Origin: Bog-159 sp963707465
GTDB lineage: Bacteria; Acidobacteriota; Terriglobia; Bryobacterales; Bryobacteraceae
Direction: 5' to 3'
Assembly (NCBI GenBank): GCA_963707465.1
Contig: CAVPQK010000011.1
Coordinates: 848,363 to 912,362, forward strand
Length of the DNA: 64,000 nt
The notes beneath the pieces were generated by a model, which was not told the DNA's origin, ran no database searches, and saw only the letters and a program-made list of their open reading frames with translations. This document shows, one piece after another, positions 52,026-61,314 of the stretch. The position numbers were made by a program, and so were the translations under genes. Within the stretch, counting starts at the first letter, position 1. Every line of letters starts with the position of its first letter.

Positions 52026-52285
52026 GCCGACTTTTCCGGCCTGCGTTATGTATATGAAACCAATGGACCGCACGAGTTTGCCCTCTGCGTTTCTGAGGCG
52101 GTTGGACAACTGGAGGAAGCGTATTTGACCTCGGAAGATCCTATGCGGCAGTTGGGATTTGGCGGCGGGGCGGAACGCTGGCGCCGCGAGCGCGAACCAA
52201 TCGTGCCGTTCGGTATCGATCAAGGCAGTAAGTTGATCGAACTCGCACGGAAGCGCCTACCTCAATTTGCAGGTCATTTCGAGGT
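52026..52285 (+). pseudogene. Relic of a class I SAM-dependent methyltransferase
   Basis: One frame reads RYVYETNGPHEFALCV, then SEDPMRQLGFGGGAERWRR, then VPFGIDQGSKLIELARKRLP and FAGHFEV. This resembles methyltransferases with a QSGF.GG..RW box and a later PYGID...ELARRRLP segment. The residues that should lie between (the VLDVGCANG SAM-binding loop) are missing, and everything after FEV is lost at the edge of paired-hairpin element 7. No start codon with a Shine-Dalgarno sequence is seen. So it is a deleted, truncated gene. Confidence 0.6.
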
Positions 52286-52323
52286 GGACCCGCTAAGAGC
52301 GGGTCCGCAGCCTGAGAGGCTGC
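52286..52323 (-). repeat. Paired-hairpin intergenic element 7
   Basis: Stem GGACCCGCT, loop AAG, stem AGCGGGTCC (52286-52306), then at once stem GCAGCCT, loop GAG, stem AGGCTGC (52307-52323). Read on the minus strand it begins with the header GTGGGGCAG, which here is doubled (GTGGGGCAGCAATGTGGGGC). It borders the methyltransferase relic and precedes the fucosidase gene. Confidence 0.75.
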
Positions 52324-52385
52324 CCCACATTGCTGCCCCACATTGCTTGACATGCGCGGGCCCGGGTTAATATACTCAGCGTGCA

Positions 52386-53696
52386 ATGCACAGGCGCACC
52401 TTTTGCGCGCTGCCCCTGGCGGCGCTGCCCGCTTGGGCGCAAGCCGATCCCGGCGCGCCACCCGCCGCGATCGAACACTGGAAAGACCTGCGCTTCGGCA
52501 TGTTCGTCCATTGGGGTCCAGTGAGCATCGTGGGGACGGAGATCAGTTGGTCGCGCGGCGGAGAGCGGCGCGGCCGGCACGATGCCCACACCGGCAACGT
52601 GCCGGTGGAGATCTACGACAACCTCTACCGCATCTTCAATCCGGTGAAGTTCAACCCCGACCAGTGGGTGCAACTCGCCAAAGATGCCGGGATGAAGTAC
52701 CTGGTGTTCACCTGCAAGCACCACGACGGGTTCTGCGAGTTCGACTCGCATCTCACCGATTATAAGATCACCAGCCCGCGCTCGCCGTATGGCAAGGACA
52801 TCGTGCGGCAGGTTGCGGACGCCTGCCGCCGCGGCGGAATCGAGTGGGGCGTGTACTACTCGCAGCCCGACTGGCACCATCCCGATTACCGCAACGGCGC
52901 GGCGCACGCGAAGTACATTGAAGACCTGCACGGGCAGGTGCGCGAACTGCTGACCAATTACGGCAAGACCAGCATGTGGTTCTTCGACGGCCTGGACGGT
53001 GTGGCGGCGGATTGGGACGCCCCGCGGCTGATCCGCACCATGCGTCAGTTGCAGCCGGAACTGGTGATCAACGACCGCGCCGGGATTCCGGCCGATTACG
53101 ATACTCCCGAGCAGGAGATCGGCACGTTCCAGACCAAGCGGCCATGGGAGACCTGCGCCACCGTGGGCCAGCAATGGGCGTACAATCCGGACGACATTCT
53201 GCGGCCCATCGAGGAGTGCCTGCGCGGGTTGGTGTGCTGCGCCATCGGCGACGGTAACCTGCTGCTCAACGTGGGCCCGCGACCGGACGGGCTGATCGAG
53301 GAATCCCACGCGGCGCGGTTGCGGGAAATGGGCGAGTTCCTGCGGAAGTACGGGGAAAGCATCTATGGCACGCGCGGCGGTCCTTTTGTCGCTCCCGACG
53401 AGAAGAAGCGGGCGGCCGGCGGGGAGCACTTCACTCTGCCGGAAGGGCAGTGGTGGGGCGGCAGCACGCACAAGGGGAACGTCATCTACCTGCATATCCT
53501 GCGATGGCCGGCCGATACGGTGGGGCTGCCGGCGATCGCCCGGCGCATCGTGCGGCACAGCGTGCTGACCGGCGGCAGGGCAGAGGTGAGGCAGTCCGCG
53601 GCGGGCATCGAGGTGAAGGTGCCGCTGGCCCAGCGGCACGCGGTGGATACCATCGTGAAACTGGAACTCGACGGTCCGGCTGCGGGTGGCGGCTAG
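52386..53696 (+). CDS. Secreted alpha-L-fucosidase (GH29)
   Basis: 436 residues with an N-terminal signal (MHRRTFCALPLAALPAWAQA, possibly Tat-like through the RR). GH29 features in order: RFGMFVHWG near 37-45, AKDAGMKYLVFTCKHHDGF near 98-116, and the nucleophile Asp in MWFFDGLDG (Asp at about 201). GDGNLLLNVGPRPDG near 297-311 is the typical end of the catalytic barrel. It hydrolyses terminal alpha-L-fucose, and with the GH27 enzyme and TonB receptor it suggests polysaccharide scavenging. The C-terminal 90 residues are a short beta-sandwich-like tail. Confidence 0.92.
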   Translation: MHRRTFCALPLAALPAWAQADPGAPPAAIEHWKDLRFGMFVHWGPVSIVGTEISWSRGGERRGRHDAHTGNVPVEIYDNLYRIFNPVKFNPDQWVQLAKDAGMKYLVFTCKHHDGFCEFDSHLTDYKITSPRSPYGKDIVRQVADACRRGGIEWGVYYSQPDWHHPDYRNGAAHAKYIEDLHGQVRELLTNYGKTSMWFFDGLDGVAADWDAPRLIRTMRQLQPELVINDRAGIPADYDTPEQEIGTFQTKRPWETCATVGQQWAYNPDDILRPIEECLRGLVCCAIGDGNLLLNVGPRPDGLIEESHAARLREMGEFLRKYGESIYGTRGGPFVAPDEKKRAAGGEHFTLPEGQWWGGSTHKGNVIYLHILRWPADTVGLPAIARRIVRHSVLTGGRAEVRQSAAGIEVKVPLAQRHAVDTIVKLELDGPAAGGG

Positions 53697-53702
53697 GGGG
53701 TG

Positions 53703-54080
53703 CTAAACGACCAGCAACTGCAGGTCGGGAGCAATTCGACCAAGGTCGGCCGCGTCGCTGGTGACCACGGCCTGTCCAGCCCTGCGCGCACAAACGACGA
53801 CGTGTGCATCGACCACATCGGCGGTCGCACTTTGCGCCAATAGCAGGCCGACGGCGGTGGCGTCCGGTCCGTTGAGCGCAATGAGGTCCGTGCCAGCTTG
53901 TCGAATGAGCCGCGAGAGCCGCGCCTGCCGGGCAGGGTTGCGGATGGCCTGCGCCAGCGCCGTGGCTGGGATCGTGACCCGCATCCCCCGTTCCGCCGCG
54001 CGCGCGACCAACGCTAGCACGCGCCGATCGTTCCGGTCCAGGGCAATCAGGCCACCCGCATCGAAGGTGATTCCACTCAC
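53703..54080 (-). CDS. PIN-domain ribonuclease toxin (VapC-like)
   Basis: 125 residues: ITFDAGGLIALDR holds the first PIN acidic residue, PATALAQAIRNP follows (with Gln where many PINs have Glu, so the second acidic position is unclear), and TADVVDAHVVVCARR plus VVTSDAADL hold the C-terminal acidic residues. It overlaps the upstream antitoxin gene by 4 bases (ATGA), the usual toxin-antitoxin layout. Type II PIN toxins cleave RNA, often tRNA; the target here is unknown. Unlike the copy at 10998 it is intact. Confidence 0.82.
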   Translation of the reverse strand: MSGITFDAGGLIALDRNDRRVLALVARAAERGMRVTIPATALAQAIRNPARQARLSRLIRQAGTDLIALNGPDATAVGLLLAQSATADVVDAHVVVCARRAGQAVVTSDAADLGRIAPDLQLLVV

Positions 54081-54349
54081 GCGGCTTTTCCTTTCCTCGG
54101 GCCCCTCTTCCGTGCCCGCGCTGAGAGAAGTGCGTCAGCCCAGATGCGTTCGTTCTTGGTTAGCGGGCCCCCCGTTTGCCGAAGTGCGTCCTCCAGCATC
54201 TCTTTCCATCCGGCCGCATCGTGCAGAGCGATACCCACGGCGTGCTGCACGAAAGCAGAGACATTTGCCGTTTGCCGTGCCGCTACCAGAGCGCGAATTT
54301 CCTTAACCTGGCCGGCGTCGAGGGTGATGGTGATCTTCTGGGTCGCCAT
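54077..54349 (-). CDS. Antitoxin partner of the PIN toxin (ribbon-helix-helix type)
   Basis: 90 residues from ATG 54347-54349. MATQKITITLDAGQVKEIRALV is a short beta strand followed by the helices of a ribbon-helix-helix DNA-binding domain. The C-terminal basic tail (ARARKRGPRKGKAA) is the likely toxin-facing or nucleic-acid-binding part. An upstream ATG in the same frame (54389-54391) would add 14 residues without family similarity. It probably represses its own operon together with the toxin (known for this class). Confidence 0.75.
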   Translation of the reverse strand: MATQKITITLDAGQVKEIRALVAARQTANVSAFVQHAVGIALHDAAGWKEMLEDALRQTGGPLTKNERIWADALLSARARKRGPRKGKAA

Positions 54350-54404
54350 ACCAACTACCATACCATGGGGCCGGCTGGCTTCAGTGCTCAAACGGCGCTA
54401 CGCC

Positions 54405-55169
54405 CTATTTTGCCGGGCCGTCTTTATGGTGCGACCATCGATCGCCGACAGCCCCGCGACTCGCGTGCCAGCCAGGCAAGAGTCTGGCCAGCGAACGGAT
54501 GCTGCTATCCCCTTCCAGCACGCAGTGGAAGCACCTGATTATGCAGCCATCGTCGTCAGGGTCGTCTACGGGCCCAATGAACTGCCAATCGCCTTCCTGC
54601 TCGTGCACAACGCGCACGATAGGCGCGTTGTCTTCGACAATGCAGCGACTGACGAATACGCGCTGATGCGGATCTTCGGCGAACGGCCACGCGAGAGTCG
54701 CAAGGTGATGGTCGCCCACGTAGTGCAACATGCGCGCGGAAAGGACGTCCTGTTCGTACAGCATGGGCTGAGACGATGAAAAACCGGCGTTCCCCTGCCA
54801 CGGGTAGATGCCATCCTTCGACGGCCAAAGGCACTGAACGGCCGGAAACTCGGTCCCACCGTAAAACCAGATGGCCCATCCGAAAAGGTCGCGGTACCAC
54901 GCCTTCATTACCTCGCGGCTCCAGCAGTTGCGTCCTTCGAGCACCCAGTCGTGCTCCTGGCCAGCCGCGAAGGATTTGCCGTCGCGAATGTTCCCGCCGA
55001 TCCAATTCAGGATGGCGTGCCGATTTTCCGGGGTCATGCCGAAAATGGTCACTTCCGGGTGGCCATAGTTCTCAAAGAGCCCAATCGTAAAGGCCCATCC
55101 GGGCGCGCCGTCCCGCTCGAGTATGTTGGTGACGTTCCAACCGTGCTCCTCTACGTCTCCCAGAACCTT
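54405..55169 (-). pseudogene. DUF4262-type protein gene missing its start at the contig junction
   Basis: The frame reads KVLGDVEEHGWNVTNILE, then GWAFTIGLFENYGHPEVTIFG and on to RLLPGW, which fits DUF4262 proteins (EEHGW, FTIGL, GHPE boxes). Upstream of the Lys codon at 55167-55169 only two codons (CCG CAT) separate it from an in-frame TGA, and there is no start codon. DUF4262 proteins normally have about 10 more residues there. The loss coincides with the end of the truncated ABC gene (stop at 55168-55170). The function of DUF4262 is unknown. A start at the internal GTG 55052 would remove the conserved boxes and is unlikely. Confidence 0.7.
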
Positions 55170-55175
55170 ATGCGG
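55163..55175. other. Junction between an acidobacterial and an alphaproteobacterial-like sequence
   Basis: To the right, an RbbA-type ABC gene ends abruptly after RITELLTA, where homologues continue with TGLAPF and about 700 more residues. To the left, a DUF4262 gene begins without a start. Gene families, density of frameshifts and coding style all change here. I see no insertion-sequence ends or target-site duplication at the junction. Confidence 0.75.
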
Positions 55176-55554
55176 TCAGAAGCTCGGTAATGCGGCCGCG
55201 CCGCTCCGCCGTCCCTTGTCCAAACAGCCGGCCGAAAAAGTCGATGTTCTCGAAAACGCTGAGCGTCGGATAAAGGTTGCGGCCGAGCCCTTGAGGCATG
55301 TAGGCGATGCGGCCGCGGATACTCTTGACACGGGCCCGGTCGGCCACGTTTTTATCAAATACGAGAACCTTTCCGCTCTGAATTGTGCGCACGCCCGATA
55401 TGAGCGCCAGCATTGTGGATTTGCCGACGCCGTCCGGGCCGATAATGCCGACCATCACGCGCTCGGGAATATCGATGCTGACATCGTCAAGCGCGACAGT
55501 CGCACCGTAACGGTGCGACACGTTCTCGAGCCGTGCGATGGCGGCTTGCGTCAT
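55168..55554 (-). pseudogene. Truncated RbbA/YhiH-like ABC transporter ATP-binding protein
   Basis: 128 residues remain: Walker A as GPDGVGKST near 40 (the GPDG form is typical of RbbA-type ATPases), a Q-loop IAYMPQGLG, and LYPTLSVFENIDFFGRLFG. The sequence stops right after RITELLTA, before the signature and Walker B motifs, so the product cannot be an active ATPase. It directly follows the HlyD gene (stop and start codons touch), the usual order for this exporter. Truncation is at the junction near 55,170. Confidence 0.82.
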
Positions 55555-56613
55555 TTACGGCAGCTTGACCTGCAGATCGTCCGGCCACGCCGTTGCTGGG
55601 TTGATGCGCACGATGCCAAGACCGCGCACGCCCGTCTTCACGCGCCGGGAATAGGTTTTCAGGACTTCCGCATCCAATCGCAGCTTGACGCGGAACATCA
55701 GCTTTTCGCGCTCTTCCTTGGTCTCCACGGTCTTCGGCGTGAACTGCGCGTCGGCGGCGACAAAGCTCACCGAGGCCGGAACGACGTATTCGGGAACCGG
55801 ATCAAGAATCATGCGGGCTTCACCGCCGATTCTCAATTCTCCCGGCGACTCGCCGCCGGGAGAAAGATGGTCATATAGACGTCGTGCAGGTCGAGAACGG
55901 TGAAGACCTTTCCGCCGGCGGCGACCACTTCGCCGTTGCGCGCAAGCTGATATTGCACGCGTCCGGTTCGCGGCGAGACCAGAATCAGGTCGTGCAAAAT
56001 CGCCTCGATGCGCTCGACCTCGGCTTGCGCACTCTTGATCGCGGCGTCGGCCTGTTCACGCTGCGCGATCGCGCCCTGCACGCTCGCCTGGGCTCCTTCA
56101 TAATTGCGTCGGCGCTGATCGAAAGTTTGCTGGGTGATGATCTGTTTGCCGATAAGTTCGTGCGCCGCGCTCGAAATCGGATTTCGCCGCCGGCAAGACG
56201 GCGTTGCGCTGATCGATCAGCGATTCTGCTTCGGTCTGCGCCTGTTTGGCCTTCTCCACATTGGATTGCGCCGCCCGCAGCTGCGCTTCGTATTCCGGCG
56301 ACGAGACGCGGCCGAGGACCTGTCCGGCCTTGACTTCGCTGCCTTCCTCTACGGTGAGGTCGACGAGCCGGCCGGGATATTTCGCCGCAACATCGACCTG
56401 GGTGGCTTCGAGGCGGCCGTTGGTCTTGACGATGCCGTCCGGCATCTTTCTGCCGAGCACCCGGTCCAGCATAGTGCGCGATTTCGACTGCGCCAGCGCG
56501 GTGGGAGACAACAGGCTTCCCGTCGGAGAATGGACGTAAGCCGCCGGCAACGGCACGCTGCCGGCGACAAAGAGGAACGTGAGTGGAAGTCCAAGAGACA
56601 GCCGAATACCCAT
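55555..56613 (-). pseudogene. HlyD-family periplasmic adaptor (frameshifted)
   Basis: The start at ATG 56611-56613 has GGGGAGG upstream and a signal peptide (LPLTFLFVAGSVPLPAA). The first lipoyl half has GRLEATQVDVAAKYPGRLVD and EEGSEVKAGQVLGR; the helical hairpin has QSNVEKAKQAQTEAESLID. The frame breaks near 56160-56175 (one extra base) and again near 55845, where FLPA should continue GESPGELRIGG and one base is missing. The C-terminal strand region (VPEYVVPASVSFVAADAQFT) ends at the stop touching the ABC gene. Joined, it is a full adaptor of about 350 residues for an RbbA-type exporter. The frameshifts are probably sequence errors. Confidence 0.8.
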
Positions 56614-56730
56614 CGCCAATTTCCTCCCCGAGATTTAAGAACCTTACGCCATCTGACGGACAGGCCCAGCAGAGTGAGAAAGTCAGCTTTCGCCTTGACT
56701 TCGATCAAAGTGAAAAAGCTCCAATTGAAG

Positions 56731-57912
56731 TTCAAGCCTTTCAGGAGCGAAAGCGTGTGCCGTGCGATCATCAGTTCCTCATCGGTCGGCACCACATAGA
56801 GGGCGACTTTGCTCTCTGGTCGGGATATCTGCAGCTTCTGCTCGGCGTTGGCTGCCGGATCGAGATCAAAGCGCCGAGCCAAGAAAGTTTTTCCGCTACG
56901 CGGGCGCGGATCGTGACGGAGTTTTCGCCAATCCCGGCGGTGAAGACGAATGCGTCGAGTCCGCCAAGCGCGGCAGCCAGCATTCCCGCGTTCAATCCGA
57001 TGCGGTGAACAAAATAGTCGATAGCGAGCGCCGCGCCAGGACTGTTACTTGCCTCAAGCTCCCGCATATCGTTGCTGACACCGGAAAGTCCTTTTAGTCC
57101 GCTTTCGTGGTAGAGCAGATTTTCGATGGCCGTCGGCGACATTGCCTTTTCGGTCATCAGATAGAGCAACACGCCCGGGATCGATCTGTCCCGGCCGGGT
57201 GCCCATCGGCAGCCCATCGAGGGCGGTAAAGCCCATCGTGCTTTCGATGCTTTTTCCTTCCGCCAGCGCGCACATCGAAGCGCCGCTGCCGAGGTGCGCA
57301 ACGATCACGCGTCCACTCGCGATGCTCGGCGCAACTTCGCGCAGCCGGCCGGCGACGTATTCGTAAGAGAGTCCATGAAATCCGTATCGCCTGACGCCTT
57401 CGCGATAGAAATGTTCGGGAATGGCATAGTGATCTGTGACTGCGCTGTGAGTGCGATGGAATGCCGTGTCGAAGCAGGCGACCTGCAGCAATTCCGGACG
57501 GCGCGTCAGCAGAGAACGAATCGGCGCCAGATTATTCGGCTGATGGAGCGGCGCAAGCGGAACTGTATTGCTCCAGGCGCGCCAGCACGTTCGCATCGAC
57601 GACAACGGCCGGTCGTATTCGGGGCCGCCGTGAACGACGCGATGGCCGACGGCGACTAGTTCGACCGTCTGCGTTTCCTGCAGCCAATCGCCGGCGGCCA
57701 CCATCGCCGCAGGAACATCGGCGACTTGTTCCGGGGCATAGGATTTGTCGATCAGCTGGGCGCCGTCGCTCGCTTCGGCGCGCAACCGCGGCTGTGTGCC
57801 GATCCCGTCGATTTGACCCTTGATGAGCCGCCGTGGCTATCGCCTGCTCAACGTCAAAAATCTGGAATTTGACGCTCGAAGAGCCGGCATTGACGACGAG
57901 AACGGCATCCAT
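56731..57912 (-). pseudogene. ackA: Acetate kinase family gene with several frameshifts
   Basis: Pieces in order on the minus strand: MDAVLVVNAGSSSVKFQIF (start, ATG 57910-57912), GQIDGIGTQPRLRAEASDG, AVGHRVVHGGPEYDRP, VPLAPLHQPNNLAPIRS, VACFDTAFHRT, YGFHGLSYEYVAGRL, HLGSGASMCAL, TALDGLPMGTRPGQIDPG, FTAGIGENS and VVPTDEELMIARH. These are the AckA boxes (acetyl phosphate and ATP exchange). The frame changes near 57840, 57608, 57560, 57180 and 56885; the stop near 56731 is in yet another frame. The gene follows pta by 6 bases. The family is certain; the reading frame is not intact as given. Confidence 0.85.
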
Positions 57913-57918
57913 GGCGCG

Positions 57919-58912
57919 TCACGCCGCCGGCAACCGGGGCCATGGCGCGGCGGGCCGCGGCGTAGAGCACGGCGGCGGCACAAGACGCCATGCGGCTGCG
58001 CACTGAATCCGCGCGCGACGTCAGGACGATCGGCACGCGCGCGCCGAGCACCAGGCCCGCCGAGTCCGCTTTCGCCAGATAAATGAGATTTTTGGCCAGC
58101 ATGTTGCCGGCTTCAAGATCGGGCACGACCAGGATCTGCGCCTGGCCGGCGACCGGCGAATGAATGCCTTTGATCTGGGCGGCCTCGGGGTCGATCGCGT
58201 TGTCGAAGGCGAGCGGACCATCGAGGATGGCTCCGGTGATTTGGCCGCGGTCGGCCATCTTGCACAGCGCCGCCGCATCGATCGTCGAGGGTATTTTGGA
58301 TGTGACGGTCTCGACAGCGGAGAGAATCGCGACGCGCGGCTTGCCGAGCCCGACTGCGTGAACAGATCGATCGCGTTCTGAACGATATCGCGTTTGGCGT
58401 CGAGGTCGGGAAAAATATTGATCGCGGCATCGGTGATGAACAAGTGTTTCGGCGTACGTCGGCACATCCATGATGAACACGTGGCTGATCCGCCGCGCGG
58501 TGCGCAAGCCCGTGTTCGCGGCCGTGACGGCGCGCATAAGTTCATCGGTGTGCAGGCTGCCCTTCATCAGCAACTCGCCCTGCCCGCGCGGATCAGTTCG
58601 ACCGCCTTTCGCGGCGGCCGCATCGCTGTGGGCGACATCGACAAGCTCGAACTTGCTGATATCGATCCTGTGCTCGCGAGCAACGTTTTTGATCTTGGCT
58701 GCCGGCCCGACCAGGATCGGCACGATAAGCCCGGCTTCCGCCGCCTCGATCGCGCCGCGCAGCGAAGTCTCGTCGCACGGATGCACAACGATCGTCTTTG
58801 CTGCCGGCACGTTTTTGGCTTCGGCGATCAGCCGGTCGTATTTCGATTCACGCGCGGTGGGCGCGTCGAAGCAGTTGCTTGCGGCAAGTTCACGAGCAGT
58901 GATTTCCGTCAC
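57919..58912 (-). pseudogene. pta: Phosphate acetyl/butyryltransferase gene with several frameshifts
   Basis: It starts at a GTG (58910-58912) that overlaps the DUF3141 stop in a GTGA. Visible boxes: KYDRLIAEAKNVPAAKTIVVHP, AAEAGLIVPILVGPAAKI, LLMKGSLHTDELMRAV, then in another frame FITDAAINIFPDLDAKRDI, and back in the first frame AILSAVETVTSKIPSTID, GPLAFDNAI and LVVPDLEAGNMLAKNLIYL. This is the Pta domain as found in phosphate acyltransferases or the C-terminal half of enoyl-CoA hydratase/Pta proteins; no hydratase domain is present. At least four indels are needed. With ackA it converts acyl-CoA to acylate and ATP. Confidence 0.82.
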
Positions 58913-61170
58913 GACGCTTTTGCCTGAGGTTTGTCCTGGCCGCCGGCTGCGATGGCGAGATGTCTGGGCCCATTCAACCGGGCATCGACGCCAAAAAGTC
59001 CGCTCACCCGCTCGATGCGCTCGCGATCTTCGGCCGAATATTCGCCACGGGCGCTCAAAACCTGTGAAATGAGATCGAACGCTTTGCTCCTCGTTTCGAG
59101 ATCGTCCGGGAGCATGGATGGGATCGCGGCGAGCGCAGCTTCGGTGTCGATCAGCAGTATCTAAAATTGCTCGCGCACGGTTGCTTTGAACACGTCCAGC
59201 GGCACCTCGCTGAACGTTTCGACGGATGCGGCGCACCGCTTCGAAGCCGCGCTCATCCACGGCGGCCCGCCCCATGCCGGCAAAGAGGAGCGCGCGAATG
59301 ACGGCCTCGCGCAGACCGCCGGAGGAATGTGCGATTTTAGCTCGGCGATGCGTCTCTCGATGAGTTCGCGATGCAGTTCACTTTTGGCTGCCTCTGCGCA
59401 GCGGCCGCGTGGAACGCGGGATCGACACCGACGCCGGCCTGCAGCGCGGGCGAACCATAGACCGCCATGAACGTGCGCTCGGCGAGCGCCTCAACGCGTC
59501 GCGCCAGCCATCGAGTGCGCCGACGATCTGGCTGCGAAAAATTCTCCTGCATGGCGATGAACGGATTGTCGTCGGCCGCCGGTTTTCGGTTATTACGGAC
59601 CTGCTCGGCCAGCACCGCGATCGGCGCCATCAGCGGATTGGCGTTGGAAAATGCTTCGTACTGCAGCCGCAAGGGATGAAGTTTACGCATCAAATCCGCG
59701 GCCGAACGGATTGACGCAGCCCGAACGAACGGCTGCAGGAAGGTGCGGTAGAGCGCGAGATTTGCTCTGCGAAACGCGGTCGACGCTCGCGAAACAACGT
59801 TCGTCGGCCGCATCATTGCCGCCAAGCGCCCGAATGTCGTCCAGCGTCCGGGCTTCGCAGCGCATCACCCAGTCGCCGCGAGGCGAGATCGGCATTAGCG
59901 GTCTCCTCGGTCTTGGCCTCGAAAACGGCCTCATAGAGCCCCGGAGGCAAGGTATCGATCAGGTCGATATTGCTGGAAAATTCGTCGTGCTGCTTGCGCG
60001 CGACGCCGCCAGAAACGAAGATCCCGAGATGGCCAATGCTTTCGTGGATCGTGTAAACAATAGTCTGTCCGTACGCGCGGATTTCATCGACGTCCTGATA
60101 AAGATCGAGGATCCAGCCCAGCGCCTGCTGCGGCGGCGTGACGTTGTCGCCTTTGGAGCAGAACACGACGATCGGCGAACGAATGTTGCGCAGATCGATG
60201 GCCGTCCCGTCGGATGTCTGGATTTTGCCGGCGGCCAGATTGTTGCCGACGAACAAGTTCATCGACGATGAATTGGATCTCCTCGGCATTCAGATTGACG
60301 TGGCCGCCCCACCAGCGCTCAAAACCGAGATAACGCGGCGCTTCGGTATCGATCTTAGAATAGAGATTGTATTGCTTGGTCCAGAGCGTGTTGGCCGGGT
60401 TCTGGTTTTCGAAATTCTGCACCAGCCAGGCGCCGTCAAATTTGCCGTGCGCCGAGATCGCTTGCGAAGCGCGGTCAGCCAGCTGCCGCCGAGCAGGCCG
60501 CCGCTATAGCGCATCGGATATTTGCCGTGCACGCCTTGCCAGTAGGACAGCGGCGAGCCCGCGATGATGATCGGGCCGAACAATTCGGGCCGGATTGCCG
60601 CGAGCATCATGATCGCCCAGCCGGCCTGGCAGTTGCCGATAACGCAGGGCTTGCCGTCGGCCTGCGGATGCAGCTCGATGACTTTTTCAAGGAAAACCGC
60701 CTCCGCGCGCGCGATATCCTCGATGGTCTGGCCGGGCATCGGTTCAGGAAGAAAGCCGATGAAGTAACACGGATGCCCGGCCTTAAGCGCGACGCCGATT
60801 TCGCTGTCGGCCTTAAAGCCGCCAATACCCGGGCCGTGTCCAGCGCGCGGATCGACGACGACGAAGGGCCTTCGCATTGGATCGACCTCGACGCCGGCGG
60901 CGGGATGATCCGCACCAGGCAATAATTGACCGGCTCGATCAAGCGTGCGGCCGTCGACGACGAGTTCGGCCTTATAATCGAGCACATGCGGCGCGGTTTC
61001 GGCCATGGTGCTCGCGATATTGATTGCCGCGCTGCCGCATCACATCCAGAAACAAGCACGCTTCGCTGCATAGCATCGACGAGGTACTCCATCGCCGGAC
61101 CGAACGCACCAAGCGACGGCGAGACCTGATTAGGCGTGATCGGCGGAGATATGGCTGGCTGTTGCGGCAC
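58909..61170 (-). pseudogene. DUF3141 (alpha/beta-hydrolase-like, PHA-synthase-related) gene with many frameshifts
   Basis: It starts at a GTG (61168-61170) after AAGGA with MPQQPAISPPITPNQVS. Frames alternate through YLVDAMQRSVL, HVLDYKAELVVDGRTLD, RPFVVVDPRAGHGPGIGGF, VIGNCQAGWAIMMLAAIRP (nucleophile-elbow-like GNCQAG), SPLSYWQGVHGKYPMRYSG, VFCSKGDNVTPPQQALGW and HESIGHLGIFVSGGVARKQH. The end is RLNGPRHLAIAAGGQDKP. The family is found beside pta-ackA in rhizobial-type genomes (recalled, not checked). At least seven indels are required over 2.3 kb. The full product would be roughly 750 residues. The real enzymatic role is unknown. Confidence 0.78.
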
Positions 61171-61314
61171 TATCGGTATCCTTCTTTACATGTCGTAATC
61201 GGTCTCACGACTGTTAGTTCGGAGAAGGCAATTTTCCTATGACTTAGGTCAAAAATTCCATCGCTCGAAACACCGTGTCCAAAACTCTCCCGGCGGGCTG
61301 TCGCGAAGAGCGGT

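Noticed and set aside
51639..52370. A 243-codon gene in the spacer before the fucosidase
   Set aside because: Only the part from about 52026 resembles a family, and it lacks the SAM-binding loop and the 3' end; the first half is spacer repeat. It is recorded as a relic.
54405..55052. DUF4262 gene starting at the internal GTG at 55052
   Set aside because: This would remove the EEHGW and FTIGL boxes that define the family; the gene is better read as truncated at the junction.
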